From contig OMXE01000009.1 in assembly GCA_900314935.1 (NCBI GenBank), positions 68,345-132,344 on the forward strand: 64,000 nucleotides of DNA. Reading direction: 5' to 3'. The position numbers were made by a program, and so were the translations under genes. Positions 1 through 8,113 of the stretch are shown here, one piece after another (positions within the stretch are counted from its first letter, which is position 1; every line of letters starts with the position of its first letter). Source of the stretch: an uncultured Prevotella sp. GTDB lineage: Bacteria > Bacteroidota > Bacteroidia > Bacteroidales > Bacteroidaceae. The notes below the pieces were generated by a model. The model saw nothing but the letters and a program-made list of their open reading frames with translations, searched no databases and was not told the DNA's origin.

Positions 1-126
1 CAAAAGGAAAACAAGTTTTTCTCATCATTTTTTTCTCTATATGCGACACCTATGTCAAGGTTCCGGCCCGTTGTTACAATACGGCCTCCATGTCGTAACA
101 AACTCGGACGAAAAGCATGAAAATAG

Positions 127-157
127 TTGGAACCAGACAAAACCCGTCATAACTTTG
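127..157 (+). promoter_or_regulatory. Bacteroidetes-type promoter for the 298 gene
   Basis: A -33 box TTGG at 127-130 and a -7 box TAACTTTG at 150-157 are separated by 19 bp, matching the primary sigma factor consensus of Bacteroidetes. Just upstream, TTGTTAC (71-77) and GTAACAA (95-101) form an inverted repeat that could bind a regulator. Nothing else recognisable is present in 1-297. Confidence 0.6.
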
Positions 158-297
158 CAATTGAAAATTAGCGAGAACAGGCTGCACCTAAGCATAGAAC
201 AAGCTCTCTGCATTCGGTTTGCACTGTCCTTGCATCAGAAATCAGAAATAAAACGATTAAATAATAAAATAAGTATAACAATAAAAATATTACGATT

Positions 298-729
298 ATG
301 ACAACAAAGAAGAATTTGGTAAAGCAGATGTTCATGAGCATCCTTACCGCAGCGATTTTCAGTTTCTCGTTCGTTTTCACCGCTTGCAGCGATGATGAGT
401 TCGTAAACAACCCAGAGGAAGGTTCAAACATGATTGGCAACTATGCCAATTACGAGCCCTACGGCCTCACCTACCACAATTTCGATGGTGCTGACGACAT
501 CCGTATCCTCAACGCCGACACCACTGAGATTGCCGTCAAGAAGTCGCTCGCCGACAAGCTGGGCATCACCAACTTCGAGAACCATCCCCTCGGCATCTGG
601 GACGACCCCAGTCATCTGGCTTTCGGTCGCAAAGCCCTGGAGCAGGAACTCGTAGGCGACACCTACATTATCAAGGTAAAGGCCGCCACCGCTGCCGAAC
701 TCATTGGCGACAAGAGTGCTCAGCCGTGA
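298..729 (+). CDS. Truncated lipoprotein, N-terminal part only
   Basis: The product is 143 residues. It has a signal peptide ending in a lipobox (FTAC, Cys near residue 30) followed by an acidic linker, so it should be exported and lipidated. I do not recognise the family. The remaining 110 residues look like the start of a larger surface protein and stop abruptly at a TGA just after the frame of a different protein tail (704-958) opens. A Bacteroidetes promoter lies upstream at 127-157. The ORF is probably the 5' remnant of a deleted gene, although a genuine small lipoprotein cannot be excluded. Confidence 0.5.
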   Translation: MTTKKNLVKQMFMSILTAAIFSFSFVFTACSDDEFVNNPEEGSNMIGNYANYEPYGLTYHNFDGADDIRILNADTTEIAVKKSLADKLGITNFENHPLGIWDDPSHLAFGRKALEQELVGDTYIIKVKAATAAELIGDKSAQP

Positions 730-958
730 CCGTTCGATGGGATGCGAGATGTCGGGAAACTGTAATAATATCCGTCTCCCTAATAGCAATATCGTACTGA
801 CGTATCCCATGACGGTAAATGCCGAATTCGAGGAGGCATGCAAGGATCGTAATCCTGGTTTTAAGCCCGATGTGATGATTCCGCTGCCATATCCCGAGCA
901 GTTGACGGATAATATCGACTCCTGGGTTCTGTGGGTGGCTAAAAAAATGAAGAAATAG
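704..958 (+). pseudogene. C-terminal remnant resembling an S41 peptidase tail
   Basis: This frame overlaps the end of the 298 ORF in a different reading frame. Its roughly 60 last residues (from about 745) read like the end of a secreted S41-family protease: an LPNS segment, a long strand, then the FKPDVMIPLPYPE and DSWVLWVAKKMKK stretches typical of such tails. No S41 catalytic region precedes it, so it appears to be the 3' end of a gene whose middle has been deleted and fused out of frame to the 298 lipoprotein. The ATG at 704 is likely fortuitous. The family call rests on motif resemblance only. Confidence 0.4.
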
Positions 959-964
959 AACCCC

Positions 965-995
965 TTGCAACTTTTTGTCAGTTTCCATCGTCTAA
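965..995 (+). promoter_or_regulatory. ECF sigma-type promoter for the DUF2807 gene
   Basis: TTGCAAC (965-971) followed after 17 bp by CGTCTAA (989-995) resembles the promoters that Bacteroidetes ECF sigma factors use for their own operons. No TAnnTTTG box is present here. It sits 27 bp before the start codon at 1023. Confidence 0.5.
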
Positions 996-1022
996 CAGGT
1001 AAATGAATAAAAAACGAAGGAT

Positions 1023-1742
1023 ATGAAGAAAGGTTATGTATTATTGGGTATGGCCTTGCTGGCAGCGGTTTTCACTTCTTGTGATTTTTACGTTAGAAGA
1101 AGTTCTTCAAAAGGTCAGCGGGTTAGAGTAGTAAACAAGGACGTAGTGGTGCAATCGTTCGAGAAAGTTCAGATTGCCGGCTCGTTTGATGTAACCTATA
1201 GGCAGGGAGATTCTTGCACTGTAAGGATTGAGGCTCCTCAAGATGCAATGAAAGAAATTGACATCTATACGGATGGAGAAACCTTGTATATCGGTCCGAA
1301 GAGAAAGAATCTGCTCTTCTCGCTGAAGTCGCTGAATCAACATCATAAGATATATGTATATGCCACATCTCCCGATTTGACATCGGCAGAGATTGCTGGA
1401 AGTGGCGAGTTCGATGTGAACGGTCATCTGGACACCGACCGCTTGGAGTTGAGTATTGCAGGCTCTGCAGACATGAAGCTTGAAGACCTGATTTGTGACG
1501 AACTGGATGCGACGATTGCCGGTAGCGGTGATATCAAAATCAAGAAGATGGTTGCAGGAAAGGCAGAATTCAGCATTGCCGGTAGTGGTGACATAGAAGC
1601 TAAGGATATCGACTGCGGTGAACTGAATACAAGTATTGCCGGTAGTGGTGATATGAAGTTCGGCGGTCGTACGAAAAAATATGACGAATCAATAGCCGGC
1701 TCCGGAAAGGTGGAAAAGAGCGGATTGATTATAGGTAAGTAA
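1023..1742 (+). CDS. DUF2807 (head GIN domain) lipoprotein
   Basis: The product is 239 residues, with a signal peptide and lipobox (FTSC, Cys 20). The rest is a GIN/DUF2807 beta-helix: an N-terminal strand pair containing the FEKVQIAGSFDV motif, then at least five repeats around IAGSGD/IAGSGE/IAGSAD (roughly residues 125-230), which stack as helix rungs. It is presumably anchored in the outer membrane or faces the periplasm. Members often lie downstream of an ECF sigma/anti-sigma pair and are linked to envelope stress. Here the ECF-like promoter is present but no sigma gene is adjacent. Molecular function is unknown. Confidence 0.85.
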   Translation: MKKGYVLLGMALLAAVFTSCDFYVRRSSSKGQRVRVVNKDVVVQSFEKVQIAGSFDVTYRQGDSCTVRIEAPQDAMKEIDIYTDGETLYIGPKRKNLLFSLKSLNQHHKIYVYATSPDLTSAEIAGSGEFDVNGHLDTDRLELSIAGSADMKLEDLICDELDATIAGSGDIKIKKMVAGKAEFSIAGSGDIEAKDIDCGELNTSIAGSGDMKFGGRTKKYDESIAGSGKVEKSGLIIGK

Positions 1743-1904
1743 TCAGGATAACAAGGAAACAGTAAATTTTGAAAGACTCCAGTGCTCCCTGCAGACATAG
1801 TCTGTGGGGAGTATTTGTATGGAAGGCGTTCTGATAAATTAGTTGTACTTTTGACTGCGTCGAAGGTACTTTCGTTTGGAAAAACGAACAAAAACAAGCT
1901 TTTG

Positions 1905-1936
1905 TTTGGTTTTTCGCTCACTTATCTGTACCTTTG
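1905..1936 (+). promoter_or_regulatory. Promoter of the nucleotidyltransferase operon
   Basis: -33 TTTG (1905-1908) and -7 TACCTTTG (1929-1936) are spaced by 20 bp. An A-tract/T-tract palindrome (1891-1907) leads directly into the -33 box. The start codon at 1959 leaves a very short 5' leader. Confidence 0.8.
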
Positions 1937-1958
1937 CAATTACAATAATGAATCGAGC

Positions 1959-2684
1959 ATGAAATACGCTATTATCGCTGCAGGCGAAGGTTCGCGGTTA
2001 GTGGCAGAGGGAATAGAAGACCCCAAGCCGTTGGTGAGGGTAGGAGAAGAACGACTGATAGACCGTCTGATTCGGATCTTTATGGACAATGAGGCAGAAC
2101 AGATTGTGGTGATTTGCAACGATCTGACCTCTTTGGTCGCCCGTCATCTGTTGCGTATCCAGGAAGATGGTTTGAACGGCCGCAGCGTTCCTTTGTTCTT
2201 CCTCGTGAAGAGCACCCCCAGTAGCATGCACAGCTTCTATGAGATCAGCAGTCATCTGACCGCTGGACCCTTTGTGCTGACCACCGTTGACACCATCTTC
2301 AAGGAGCAGGAGTTCAAGGATTATGTGAAGACGTTCCGGAAGTGCGTGGCCCAGGATGGTCTTGACGGACTGATGGGTGTGACGGATTACATAGACGACG
2401 AGAAACCCTTGTATGTGGGAACGGATGAGAAGATGACCGTTACTGGCTTTTTCGATACGAACAATCCGCCGTGTCAGTATATCTCGGGCGGTATCTACGG
2501 ATTAACCCCGAAGGCTGTTAAGACGCTGAACGACTGCATCAGCCGAGGTGAACAGCGCATGCGTAACTTCCAGCGGGCACTGATACGCGACGGATTGCAG
2601 CTGAAGGCTTATCCGTTCAGTAAGGTGCTGGACATTGATCATGCCTCAGACATTACCAAGGCTGAGGCTTTCCTCAATACCTAA
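1959..2684 (+). CDS. Sugar/polyol-phosphate nucleotidyltransferase
   Basis: The product is 241 residues. The ATG at 1959 was chosen because longer in-frame starts lie upstream of the promoter -7 box. It starts with the nucleotide-binding signature AIIAAGEGSRL (GlmU/RmlA-like Rossmann fold), followed by KPLV and the metal-binding region near TTVDTIF. The family transfers a nucleotidyl group from an NTP to a phosphorylated sugar or polyol. It is the first gene of a tight operon with an ATP-grasp protein (4-nt gap) and a CDP-alcohol phosphatidyltransferase, which suggests it makes a CDP-activated headgroup such as CDP-inositol. The substrate is inferred from context, not seen in the sequence. 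Confidence 0.8.
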   Translation: MKYAIIAAGEGSRLVAEGIEDPKPLVRVGEERLIDRLIRIFMDNEAEQIVVICNDLTSLVARHLLRIQEDGLNGRSVPLFFLVKSTPSSMHSFYEISSHLTAGPFVLTTVDTIFKEQEFKDYVKTFRKCVAQDGLDGLMGVTDYIDDEKPLYVGTDEKMTVTGFFDTNNPPCQYISGGIYGLTPKAVKTLNDCISRGEQRMRNFQRALIRDGLQLKAYPFSKVLDIDHASDITKAEAFLNT

Positions 2685-2688
2685 GAGC

Positions 2689-3492
2689 ATGCGGAAGTTC
2701 CTGTTGATCTATCGAGCTCCGCAGTTCTCGCCGAATTCCGTAGAGAAAGACAAGCTGATACTGGAAGCAGTGGGCAGTCGGCTGAAGGAACAGGGGAATA
2801 GCGTACGATTCGTGCAAGAGGAATGCTTCCGAGAGGAGGATGAGGCTGATGTCTATCTGTCTATGGGACGCCTGCCGGAAACACTGGCGATTCTTAAGTG
2901 TAAAGCAGCGGCAGGACGAATAACCGTGAACAGCGGTGAGGGTGTTGAGCGTACGGCGCGTATGGTGCTTGACCGACTGATGCGGGCGAATCATATCCCG
3001 GCCGCTCCTTTGTTCGATGAACAGCGGGTGGCCGATGGCTATTGGCTCAAACGTGGCGATGCAGCTGCACAGAGCAGAGAGGATGTGCTCTTTGCCAAGG
3101 ATATCAAGGAGGTGAACCGCCTTATGGAATCGTTCCGGAAAAGGAAGATTCAGGATGTGCTGATAACCGAGCATGTGAAGGGCGATCTGGTGAAGTTCTA
3201 CGGTGTGCAGGGCACGGGTTTCTTCCGATTCTTCTATCCCACTGATGATGGGAATACGAAGTTTGACGATGAGAAACGAAACGGTATGGCCAGGCATTAC
3301 GCCTTCCAGATAGATGAACTGCAAGCAGAGGCGGAACGACTGTCGGAGCTGACCGATGTGGTTGTCTATGGCGGTGATTGCATTGTTCGTGAGGACGGCT
3401 CGTTTGTCATCATCGATTTCAACGATTGGCCAAGCTTCTCCCGCTGCAGGGAAGAGGCTGCAGAGGCGATAGTCAATAAAATTGAAAATTGA
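2689..3492 (+). CDS. ATP-grasp domain protein, kinase or ligase
   Basis: The product is 267 residues; the ATG at 2689 lies 4 nt after the upstream stop. The C-terminal half carries ATP-grasp features: WLKRGD (lysine loop), LITEHVKGDLVKFYG, and the metal-binding end VIIDFNDWPSF, which resembles the D-x-N segment of inositol-phosphate kinases of the ITPK type as well as RimK-like ligases. The last residues and the stop codon are encoded by a 7-nt tandem repeat (3478-3512). Between a nucleotidyltransferase and a CDP-alcohol phosphatidyltransferase it could phosphorylate the headgroup alcohol. That role is inference. Confidence 0.65.
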   Translation: MRKFLLIYRAPQFSPNSVEKDKLILEAVGSRLKEQGNSVRFVQEECFREEDEADVYLSMGRLPETLAILKCKAAAGRITVNSGEGVERTARMVLDRLMRANHIPAAPLFDEQRVADGYWLKRGDAAAQSREDVLFAKDIKEVNRLMESFRKRKIQDVLITEHVKGDLVKFYGVQGTGFFRFFYPTDDGNTKFDDEKRNGMARHYAFQIDELQAEAERLSELTDVVVYGGDCIVREDGSFVIIDFNDWPSFSRCREEAAEAIVNKIEN

Positions 3493-3512
3493 GAATTGAA
3501 AATTGAAAATTA
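3478..3512. repeat. Heptamer array over the ATP-grasp stop codon
   Basis: Five 7-nt units (AAAATTG, AAAATTG, AGAATTG, AAAATTG, AAAATTA) cover the last codons and stop (TGA 3490-3492) of the ATP-grasp gene and run into the leader of the next gene. Confidence 0.85.
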
Positions 3513-3518
3513 CAAGAT

Positions 3519-4472
3519 ATGAGTACATTTAAAGAGATGCTGCAGGCATCTTTTAAGTCGAATGATACAGAAGAATGGTTGGACGTACACTTTACACGTC
3601 CCATCGGACTCGTTTTTGCACTGTTCTGGAACAAGTTGGGAGTCCATCCCAACGTTATTACAATCCTTTCCATCTTCCTTGGAATCGGGGCAGCCTATAT
3701 GTTCTACTATACCGATCTGTGGCATAATGTGGCAGGTGTCGTATTACTGATGTTTGCCAACTTCTGCGACAGTACGGATGGACAGATGGCGCGTCTGACA
3801 GGGAAGAAGACACTGGTGGGACGCGTGCTCGACGGCTTTTCGGGTGATGTGTGGTTCGTTGCTATCTACATCGCTCTGTGTCTGCGCATGATGTATCAGT
3901 ATATACCGGGTACGGCAGTCCACTGGGGATTGATTATCTGGGCATTGGCCGTTGTGGCAGGCATATTCTGTCATTCACCGCAAGCCAGTCTGGCCGACTA
4001 CTACCGTCAGATCCATCTGTTCTTCCTGAAGGGAAAGGCGGGTAGTGAACTGGATAATTCCGACCAGCAGCGAGCTATCTATGACTCACTGCCGAAACAT
4101 AAGTGGTTTGCCCGTCTGTTCTATTTTAACTACTCGAAGTATTGCAAGAGTCAGGAGAAACGCACCCCACGTTTCCAGGCATTCTTCAAGGAGTATCTGA
4201 AAATCAGTGGAGAGGATGCAGAACCTGGCAATGAGTCGTTGGCCGTCTCCAAGGTACGGGCAGATTTCGTGGAAGGGAGTCGTCCCCTGATGAAATACAC
4301 CAACCTGCTGACATTCAACTCCAGGGCGATATGTCTCTATATCACCTGTCTGCTGAACTGTCCATGGGTATATCTGTTGTTTGAGATTCTGGTGCTGACC
4401 GTTTTGTATGTTCACATGCACAGCCGACATGAACATTTATGCGAAACGATGCTTGGAGAATTGAAGAGTTGA
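3519..4472 (+). CDS. CDP-alcohol phosphatidyltransferase family membrane protein
   Basis: The product is 317 residues with several membrane helices. The family motif is at residues 84-110: D84, D87-G88, A91-R92, G101, D105. The usual last aspartate (expected at 109) is a glycine, and an aspartate follows at 110. The family joins a CDP-activated group to an alcohol with release of CMP, for example in phosphatidylinositol or phosphatidylglycerophosphate synthesis. The protein is longer than the usual ~200 residues because of a soluble segment at about 175-250. It lies downstream of a nucleotidyltransferase and an ATP-grasp gene, so a headgroup lipid product is likely but not identifiable. Confidence 0.85.
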   Translation: MSTFKEMLQASFKSNDTEEWLDVHFTRPIGLVFALFWNKLGVHPNVITILSIFLGIGAAYMFYYTDLWHNVAGVVLLMFANFCDSTDGQMARLTGKKTLVGRVLDGFSGDVWFVAIYIALCLRMMYQYIPGTAVHWGLIIWALAVVAGIFCHSPQASLADYYRQIHLFFLKGKAGSELDNSDQQRAIYDSLPKHKWFARLFYFNYSKYCKSQEKRTPRFQAFFKEYLKISGEDAEPGNESLAVSKVRADFVEGSRPLMKYTNLLTFNSRAICLYITCLLNCPWVYLLFEILVLTVLYVHMHSRHEHLCETMLGELKS

Positions 4473-4489
4473 AGAATTGAAGAATTGAA
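4458..4489. repeat. 8-nt tandem array over a gene end
   Basis: Four units of GAATTGAA/GAGTTGAA cover the last codons and stop (TGA 4470-4472) of the CDP-alcohol phosphatidyltransferase gene. Confidence 0.8.
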
Positions 4490-4540
4490 AAGTCAACGAA
4501 GTTAAAAATTGAAAGGATTGTAGTTTATAGGTCATAGGAT

Positions 4541-7141
4541 ATGAATTTGGAATTGAAAAAGTATATTGTATTATTGTTGTCGGTATTTGTGATGATGCCG
4601 ATGATGGCACAAAAGCTAACCGGTGTTATCGTGGATGATAACGACGGCGAGTACATCCCGTATGCCAGTGCGGTATATCGTGGAAACCACGTGATGGTAA
4701 GCAGTAATGCGGAAGGACAGTTTTCCATAGACCGTCATAATGGTTGGAAGCTGACATTCAGTGCTGTGGGCTATCAGCCGCTGACAGTCGAGATCAGCGC
4801 GAATACGAAATCGCCGATGCGCATAGCCCTGAAACCTGAGAGGACACAGTTGCAAAACGTGACGGTTACGGGCAGACGAAACCGTTATTCGCGTAGGAAC
4901 AATCCTGCCGTGGAACTGATGCGACGGGTGATTGCCGCCAAGAAGAAGACCGATTTGGCCAACCACGACTTCTACCAGTATAACAAATACCAAAAGCTTA
5001 CGCTGGCCTTCAACGAACTGAGTCCGCAGGACGTGGAAAACGGTATCTTCGGTAAGAAACAATGGGTGCTCGACCAATTGGAGCTGTGCCCATATAATAA
5101 CAAGTTGATTCTGCCGGTGAGTGTGGACGAAACGGTGACGAGGAATATCTACCGTAAGGATCCCAAGAGCGAGAAGAGCATCGTTATGGGACAGAACACC
5201 TCCGGACTGAATGATCTGTTTGAAACGGGTGATATCCTCAATACCGTACTGAAGGATGTATTTACCGATGTGGATCTGTATGATAACCAGATGCGCCTGC
5301 TACAATATCCGTTTACCAGTCCGATTGCCGACAACGCCATCAGTTTCTACCGTTATTATATAGAGGATACCACGTTTGTTGACCGTGACAAGTGTTATCA
5401 TCTGCAGTTCATGCCCAATAACCAGCAGGACTTCGGCTTCCGTGGTGATCTGTACGTCATAGCCGACAGTACGCTGCATGTGCGCAAATGTACCCTTACC
5501 ATTCCCAAGAAGAGTGATGTGAACTTCGTGGATAACCTGCAGATCATTCAGGAGTATCGTCAGCTTGATAATGGCGAATGGGTGCTCAGCACCGATGATA
5601 TGTTCGTGGAGATGTCGGTGGCCAAGTTCCTCAGTAAGGTGATTGTTATCAGGACTACCCGTACACAGGACTACGATTTCGAGGAGATCAATAAGAAGCT
5701 GTTCAAGGGTAAGCAGAAGGAACGTCATGAGGCGAATGCGCAGATGCGTGATGATGACTTCTGGAACCAGTACCGCTCCGTGCAGCTCACCAAGGGTGAG
5801 AGCTCCATGGATAGCTTCATCAAGAACATCGAGAACATCAAGGGCTTCAAATACATCATCTTCGGTTTGAAGGCCCTCATTGAAAACTTTGTGGATACAG
5901 GAACGAAGGAGCATCCCAGTAAGGTGGATATCGGTCCTGTAAACACGATGATTACCAAGAACTTCATTGACGGACTGCGAACGCGTATCAGTGCGCAGAC
6001 AACGGCTAACCTGAACCCGCATTGGTTTGCCAACGGGTATTATGCCCACGGATGGGATAGCAAGAAAGACTATTACAAGGCGGAGCTGATCTATTCATTT
6101 AACAAGAAAGACTACCTGCCGCGAGAGTTCCCCAAGCGTACGATCACGTTTACCAGTACCTACGATGTGACCAGTCCTTCCGACAAGTTCGTACATACGG
6201 ATAAGGATAACGTGTTCACGGCATTCAAGTGGGCGAAGGTGGACAAGATGATGTTCTACAACCGTCAGCAGCTGGCCTTTGAATGGGAAGAGGAGTTCGG
6301 ATTCAAGACCACCATATCCATGAAGGCCGAGGAGAACGAGGCGTGCGGCGGACTGGCATTCGTCCCCATGAACCAGTGGGGGGTGGTGAACACGGGCGTT
6401 ACTGCCAATGATCCCCTTTCCCTGCACAACGGGAAGATCCGTACCACGGAGCTGATGGCGATGGTGCGCTTTGCGCCTGGCGAGACCTTCATCAATACCA
6501 AGCAACGACGACTCACCATCAACCTGGATGCACCTGTCTTTACGCTGGGACATACCTTCGGACTGAAGGGCGTGCTGGGTGGCGACTATGCCTATAACTT
6601 CACCGAGGCTACCATGTATAAAAGGTTCTGGCTCCCTCACAACTGGGGAAAGATCGACTGCTATGTGAAGGGTGGGGTACAATGGAACAAGGTGCCGTTC
6701 CCGCTGTTGATCATGCCCGCAGCCAACCTCTCGTATATCGTAGAGGACGAGACCTTCAACCTTATCAATAATATGGAGTTCCTGAACGACCGGTATGTAT
6801 CTGCCGATATGTCATGGGATTTGAACGGAAAGGTGTTCAATCGTATCCCCTTGCTGAAGAAACTGAAATGGCGTGAGTATTTCGGTGTAAAGATGTTGTG
6901 GGGTGCGCTGACAGATAAGAATAACCCGATGCTGGAGGAGAACCTTCAGGACAAGACCCTGATGATGTTCCCAGAGGGCTCGTTCGTCATGGATAGTCAT
7001 CAGCCTTACTTCGAGCTGATTGCCGGTGTGCATAATATCTTCAAGATACTGCATGTGGAGTATGTGCGCCGACTGAACTACTTGGATCTTCCTACAGCCC
7101 AAAAGCATGGTATTCGTTTCATGATGCGCATGACATTCTAA
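4541..7141 (+). CDS. DUF5686 outer-membrane protein with CarboxypepD_reg-like domain
   Basis: The product is 866 residues. A signal peptide (cut near AQ, residue 23) is followed by a carboxypeptidase-regulatory-like beta-sandwich (about 24-110, with the GEYIPYASAVYRG and FSAVGYQPL features), then the long DUF5686 region predicted as a beta barrel and ending in a C-terminal phenylalanine (MRMTF). The regulatory-like domain also occurs in SusC proteins, but no TonB plug is seen, so this is not SusC. It stands in the lipid-headgroup operon and its stop codon abuts the next start at 7142. It may act on surface lipids or glycans; the function of the family is unknown. Confidence 0.85.
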   Translation: MNLELKKYIVLLLSVFVMMPMMAQKLTGVIVDDNDGEYIPYASAVYRGNHVMVSSNAEGQFSIDRHNGWKLTFSAVGYQPLTVEISANTKSPMRIALKPERTQLQNVTVTGRRNRYSRRNNPAVELMRRVIAAKKKTDLANHDFYQYNKYQKLTLAFNELSPQDVENGIFGKKQWVLDQLELCPYNNKLILPVSVDETVTRNIYRKDPKSEKSIVMGQNTSGLNDLFETGDILNTVLKDVFTDVDLYDNQMRLLQYPFTSPIADNAISFYRYYIEDTTFVDRDKCYHLQFMPNNQQDFGFRGDLYVIADSTLHVRKCTLTIPKKSDVNFVDNLQIIQEYRQLDNGEWVLSTDDMFVEMSVAKFLSKVIVIRTTRTQDYDFEEINKKLFKGKQKERHEANAQMRDDDFWNQYRSVQLTKGESSMDSFIKNIENIKGFKYIIFGLKALIENFVDTGTKEHPSKVDIGPVNTMITKNFIDGLRTRISAQTTANLNPHWFANGYYAHGWDSKKDYYKAELIYSFNKKDYLPREFPKRTITFTSTYDVTSPSDKFVHTDKDNVFTAFKWAKVDKMMFYNRQQLAFEWEEEFGFKTTISMKAEENEACGGLAFVPMNQWGVVNTGVTANDPLSLHNGKIRTTELMAMVRFAPGETFINTKQRRLTINLDAPVFTLGHTFGLKGVLGGDYAYNFTEATMYKRFWLPHNWGKIDCYVKGGVQWNKVPFPLLIMPAANLSYIVEDETFNLINNMEFLNDRYVSADMSWDLNGKVFNRIPLLKKLKWREYFGVKMLWGALTDKNNPMLEENLQDKTLMMFPEGSFVMDSHQPYFELIAGVHNIFKILHVEYVRRLNYLDLPTAQKHGIRFMMRMTF

Positions 7142-7864
7142 ATGACACGAAGGATGATAAAAGGTATTATATTCGATTACGGAGGTACGCTCGATACGCG
7201 GGGTAACCACTGGGGGAAGGTGCTGTGGCACGCTTACGAGCGCCAACAGATTCCTGTAACGGAAGAGCAGTTCCGCGAGGCCTATGTCTATGCGGAACGA
7301 ACGTTGGGCAGGAATCCCATCATTCTGCCTACCTATACGTTCAAGAAACTGCTTGATGTGAAACTCCGCTTGGAGATGGAATACCTGTTCACGAAAGGGT
7401 ATTGGACCATCGACAAGAATACCTATACGAAGATGGAGCTGGCCTTGCTGGACGATCTCTACGGACAAGTGCGACAAACAGTGGCTTATAGTCGTGAGAT
7501 TCTGCTGCAACTGAAGGAACGCTATCCCATGGTACTGGTCAGCAACTTCTATGGGAACATCGAGGTGGTGTTACAGGAATTCCATCTGGAGGGAATGTTC
7601 CAGAAGATTATCGAGTCGGCTGTCGTCGGCATCAGAAAACCTGATGCCCGCATCTTCCAATTAGGTGTCGATGCGTTAGGGTTTGCTGCTGATGAGGTAT
7701 TGGTGGTAGGTGACAGTATGTCGAAAGATATCATGCCGGCGAAGGAGATTGGGTGTAAAACCGCTTGGTATAAGGGTGAGGGGTGGACCGACAAGCAAGA
7801 GGATGAGTCAGTACCCGATGTCGTGATTACCGACCTCCAAGATCTTCTCTCTTATACCCGCTAA
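7142..7864 (+). CDS. HAD-superfamily hydrolase
   Basis: The product is 240 residues. HAD motifs are in order: I (IIFDYGGTLD, nucleophile Asp in DYGGT), II (LVSNFYG), III (Lys in GIRKPDARIF) and IV (VVGDSMSKDI). The second Asp of the usual DxD is a glycine, as in some HAD phosphatases and dehalogenases. A helical cap lies between motifs I and II. The start at 7142 directly follows the preceding stop; an internal ATG at 7154 is also plausible. As the last gene of the operon before a terminator, it could dephosphorylate an intermediate of the predicted lipid pathway. Confidence 0.85.
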   Translation: MTRRMIKGIIFDYGGTLDTRGNHWGKVLWHAYERQQIPVTEEQFREAYVYAERTLGRNPIILPTYTFKKLLDVKLRLEMEYLFTKGYWTIDKNTYTKMELALLDDLYGQVRQTVAYSREILLQLKERYPMVLVSNFYGNIEVVLQEFHLEGMFQKIIESAVVGIRKPDARIFQLGVDALGFAADEVLVVGDSMSKDIMPAKEIGCKTAWYKGEGWTDKQEDESVPDVVITDLQDLLSYTR

Positions 7865-7896
7865 ATCTCTCTCTTACACCTTTGTACAAACAAAAA

Positions 7897-7937
7897 GGCC
7901 AAGATTGTTTCACAACAATTTTGGCCCGTACTTTTTT
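7897..7937 (+). terminator. Rho-independent terminator
   Basis: A 13-bp stem (7897-7909 with 7914-7926, one G-U pair, loop TCAC) is followed by a T-rich run to 7937. It ends the operon that begins at 1959. Confidence 0.85.
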
Positions 7938-8032
7938 CTAACTAACTTATTATCAACTATTCATTACTCATTTTCTGCTGCAAAGTTACGATGTTTCCCG
8001 ATATAAATAGCATAATTACGCAAAAAAATCTA

Positions 8033-8072
8033 CGTAAACGTTTGCGGAAATCAAATTTTTTTGTTATATTTG
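8033..8072 (+). promoter_or_regulatory. lacI-HTCS promoter with overlapping LacI-type operator
   Basis: -33 TTTG (8041-8044) and -7 TATATTTG (8065-8072) are spaced by 20 bp. The near-palindrome CGTAAACGTTTGCG (8033-8046), centred on AAACGTTT, is of the LacI/PurR operator type and covers the -33 box. This suggests autorepression by the LacI protein encoded just downstream. Confidence 0.7.
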
Positions 8073-8113
8073 CATCATCGATATAAGCAAAGGCTACTTC
8101 TACTACCGCATAA

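Noticed and set aside
41..301. 86-residue plus-strand ORF at the window start
   Set aside because: It covers the promoter of the 298 gene, has low-complexity Lys/Ile-rich composition and no recognisable motif.
424..843. 139-residue minus-strand ORF and many similar opposite-strand ORFs
   Set aside because: They are shadows of the real coding frames, lack promoters and carry no motifs.
1782..1958. N-terminal extension of the nucleotidyltransferase
   Set aside because: The extension overlaps the -33 and -7 boxes and lacks homologous features; the signature AIIAAGEGSRL begins right after the ATG at 1959.
4541..7141. Possible SusC-type receptor, because of the CarboxypepD_reg-like domain
   Set aside because: No TonB plug domain and no SusD partner; the rest fits DUF5686.
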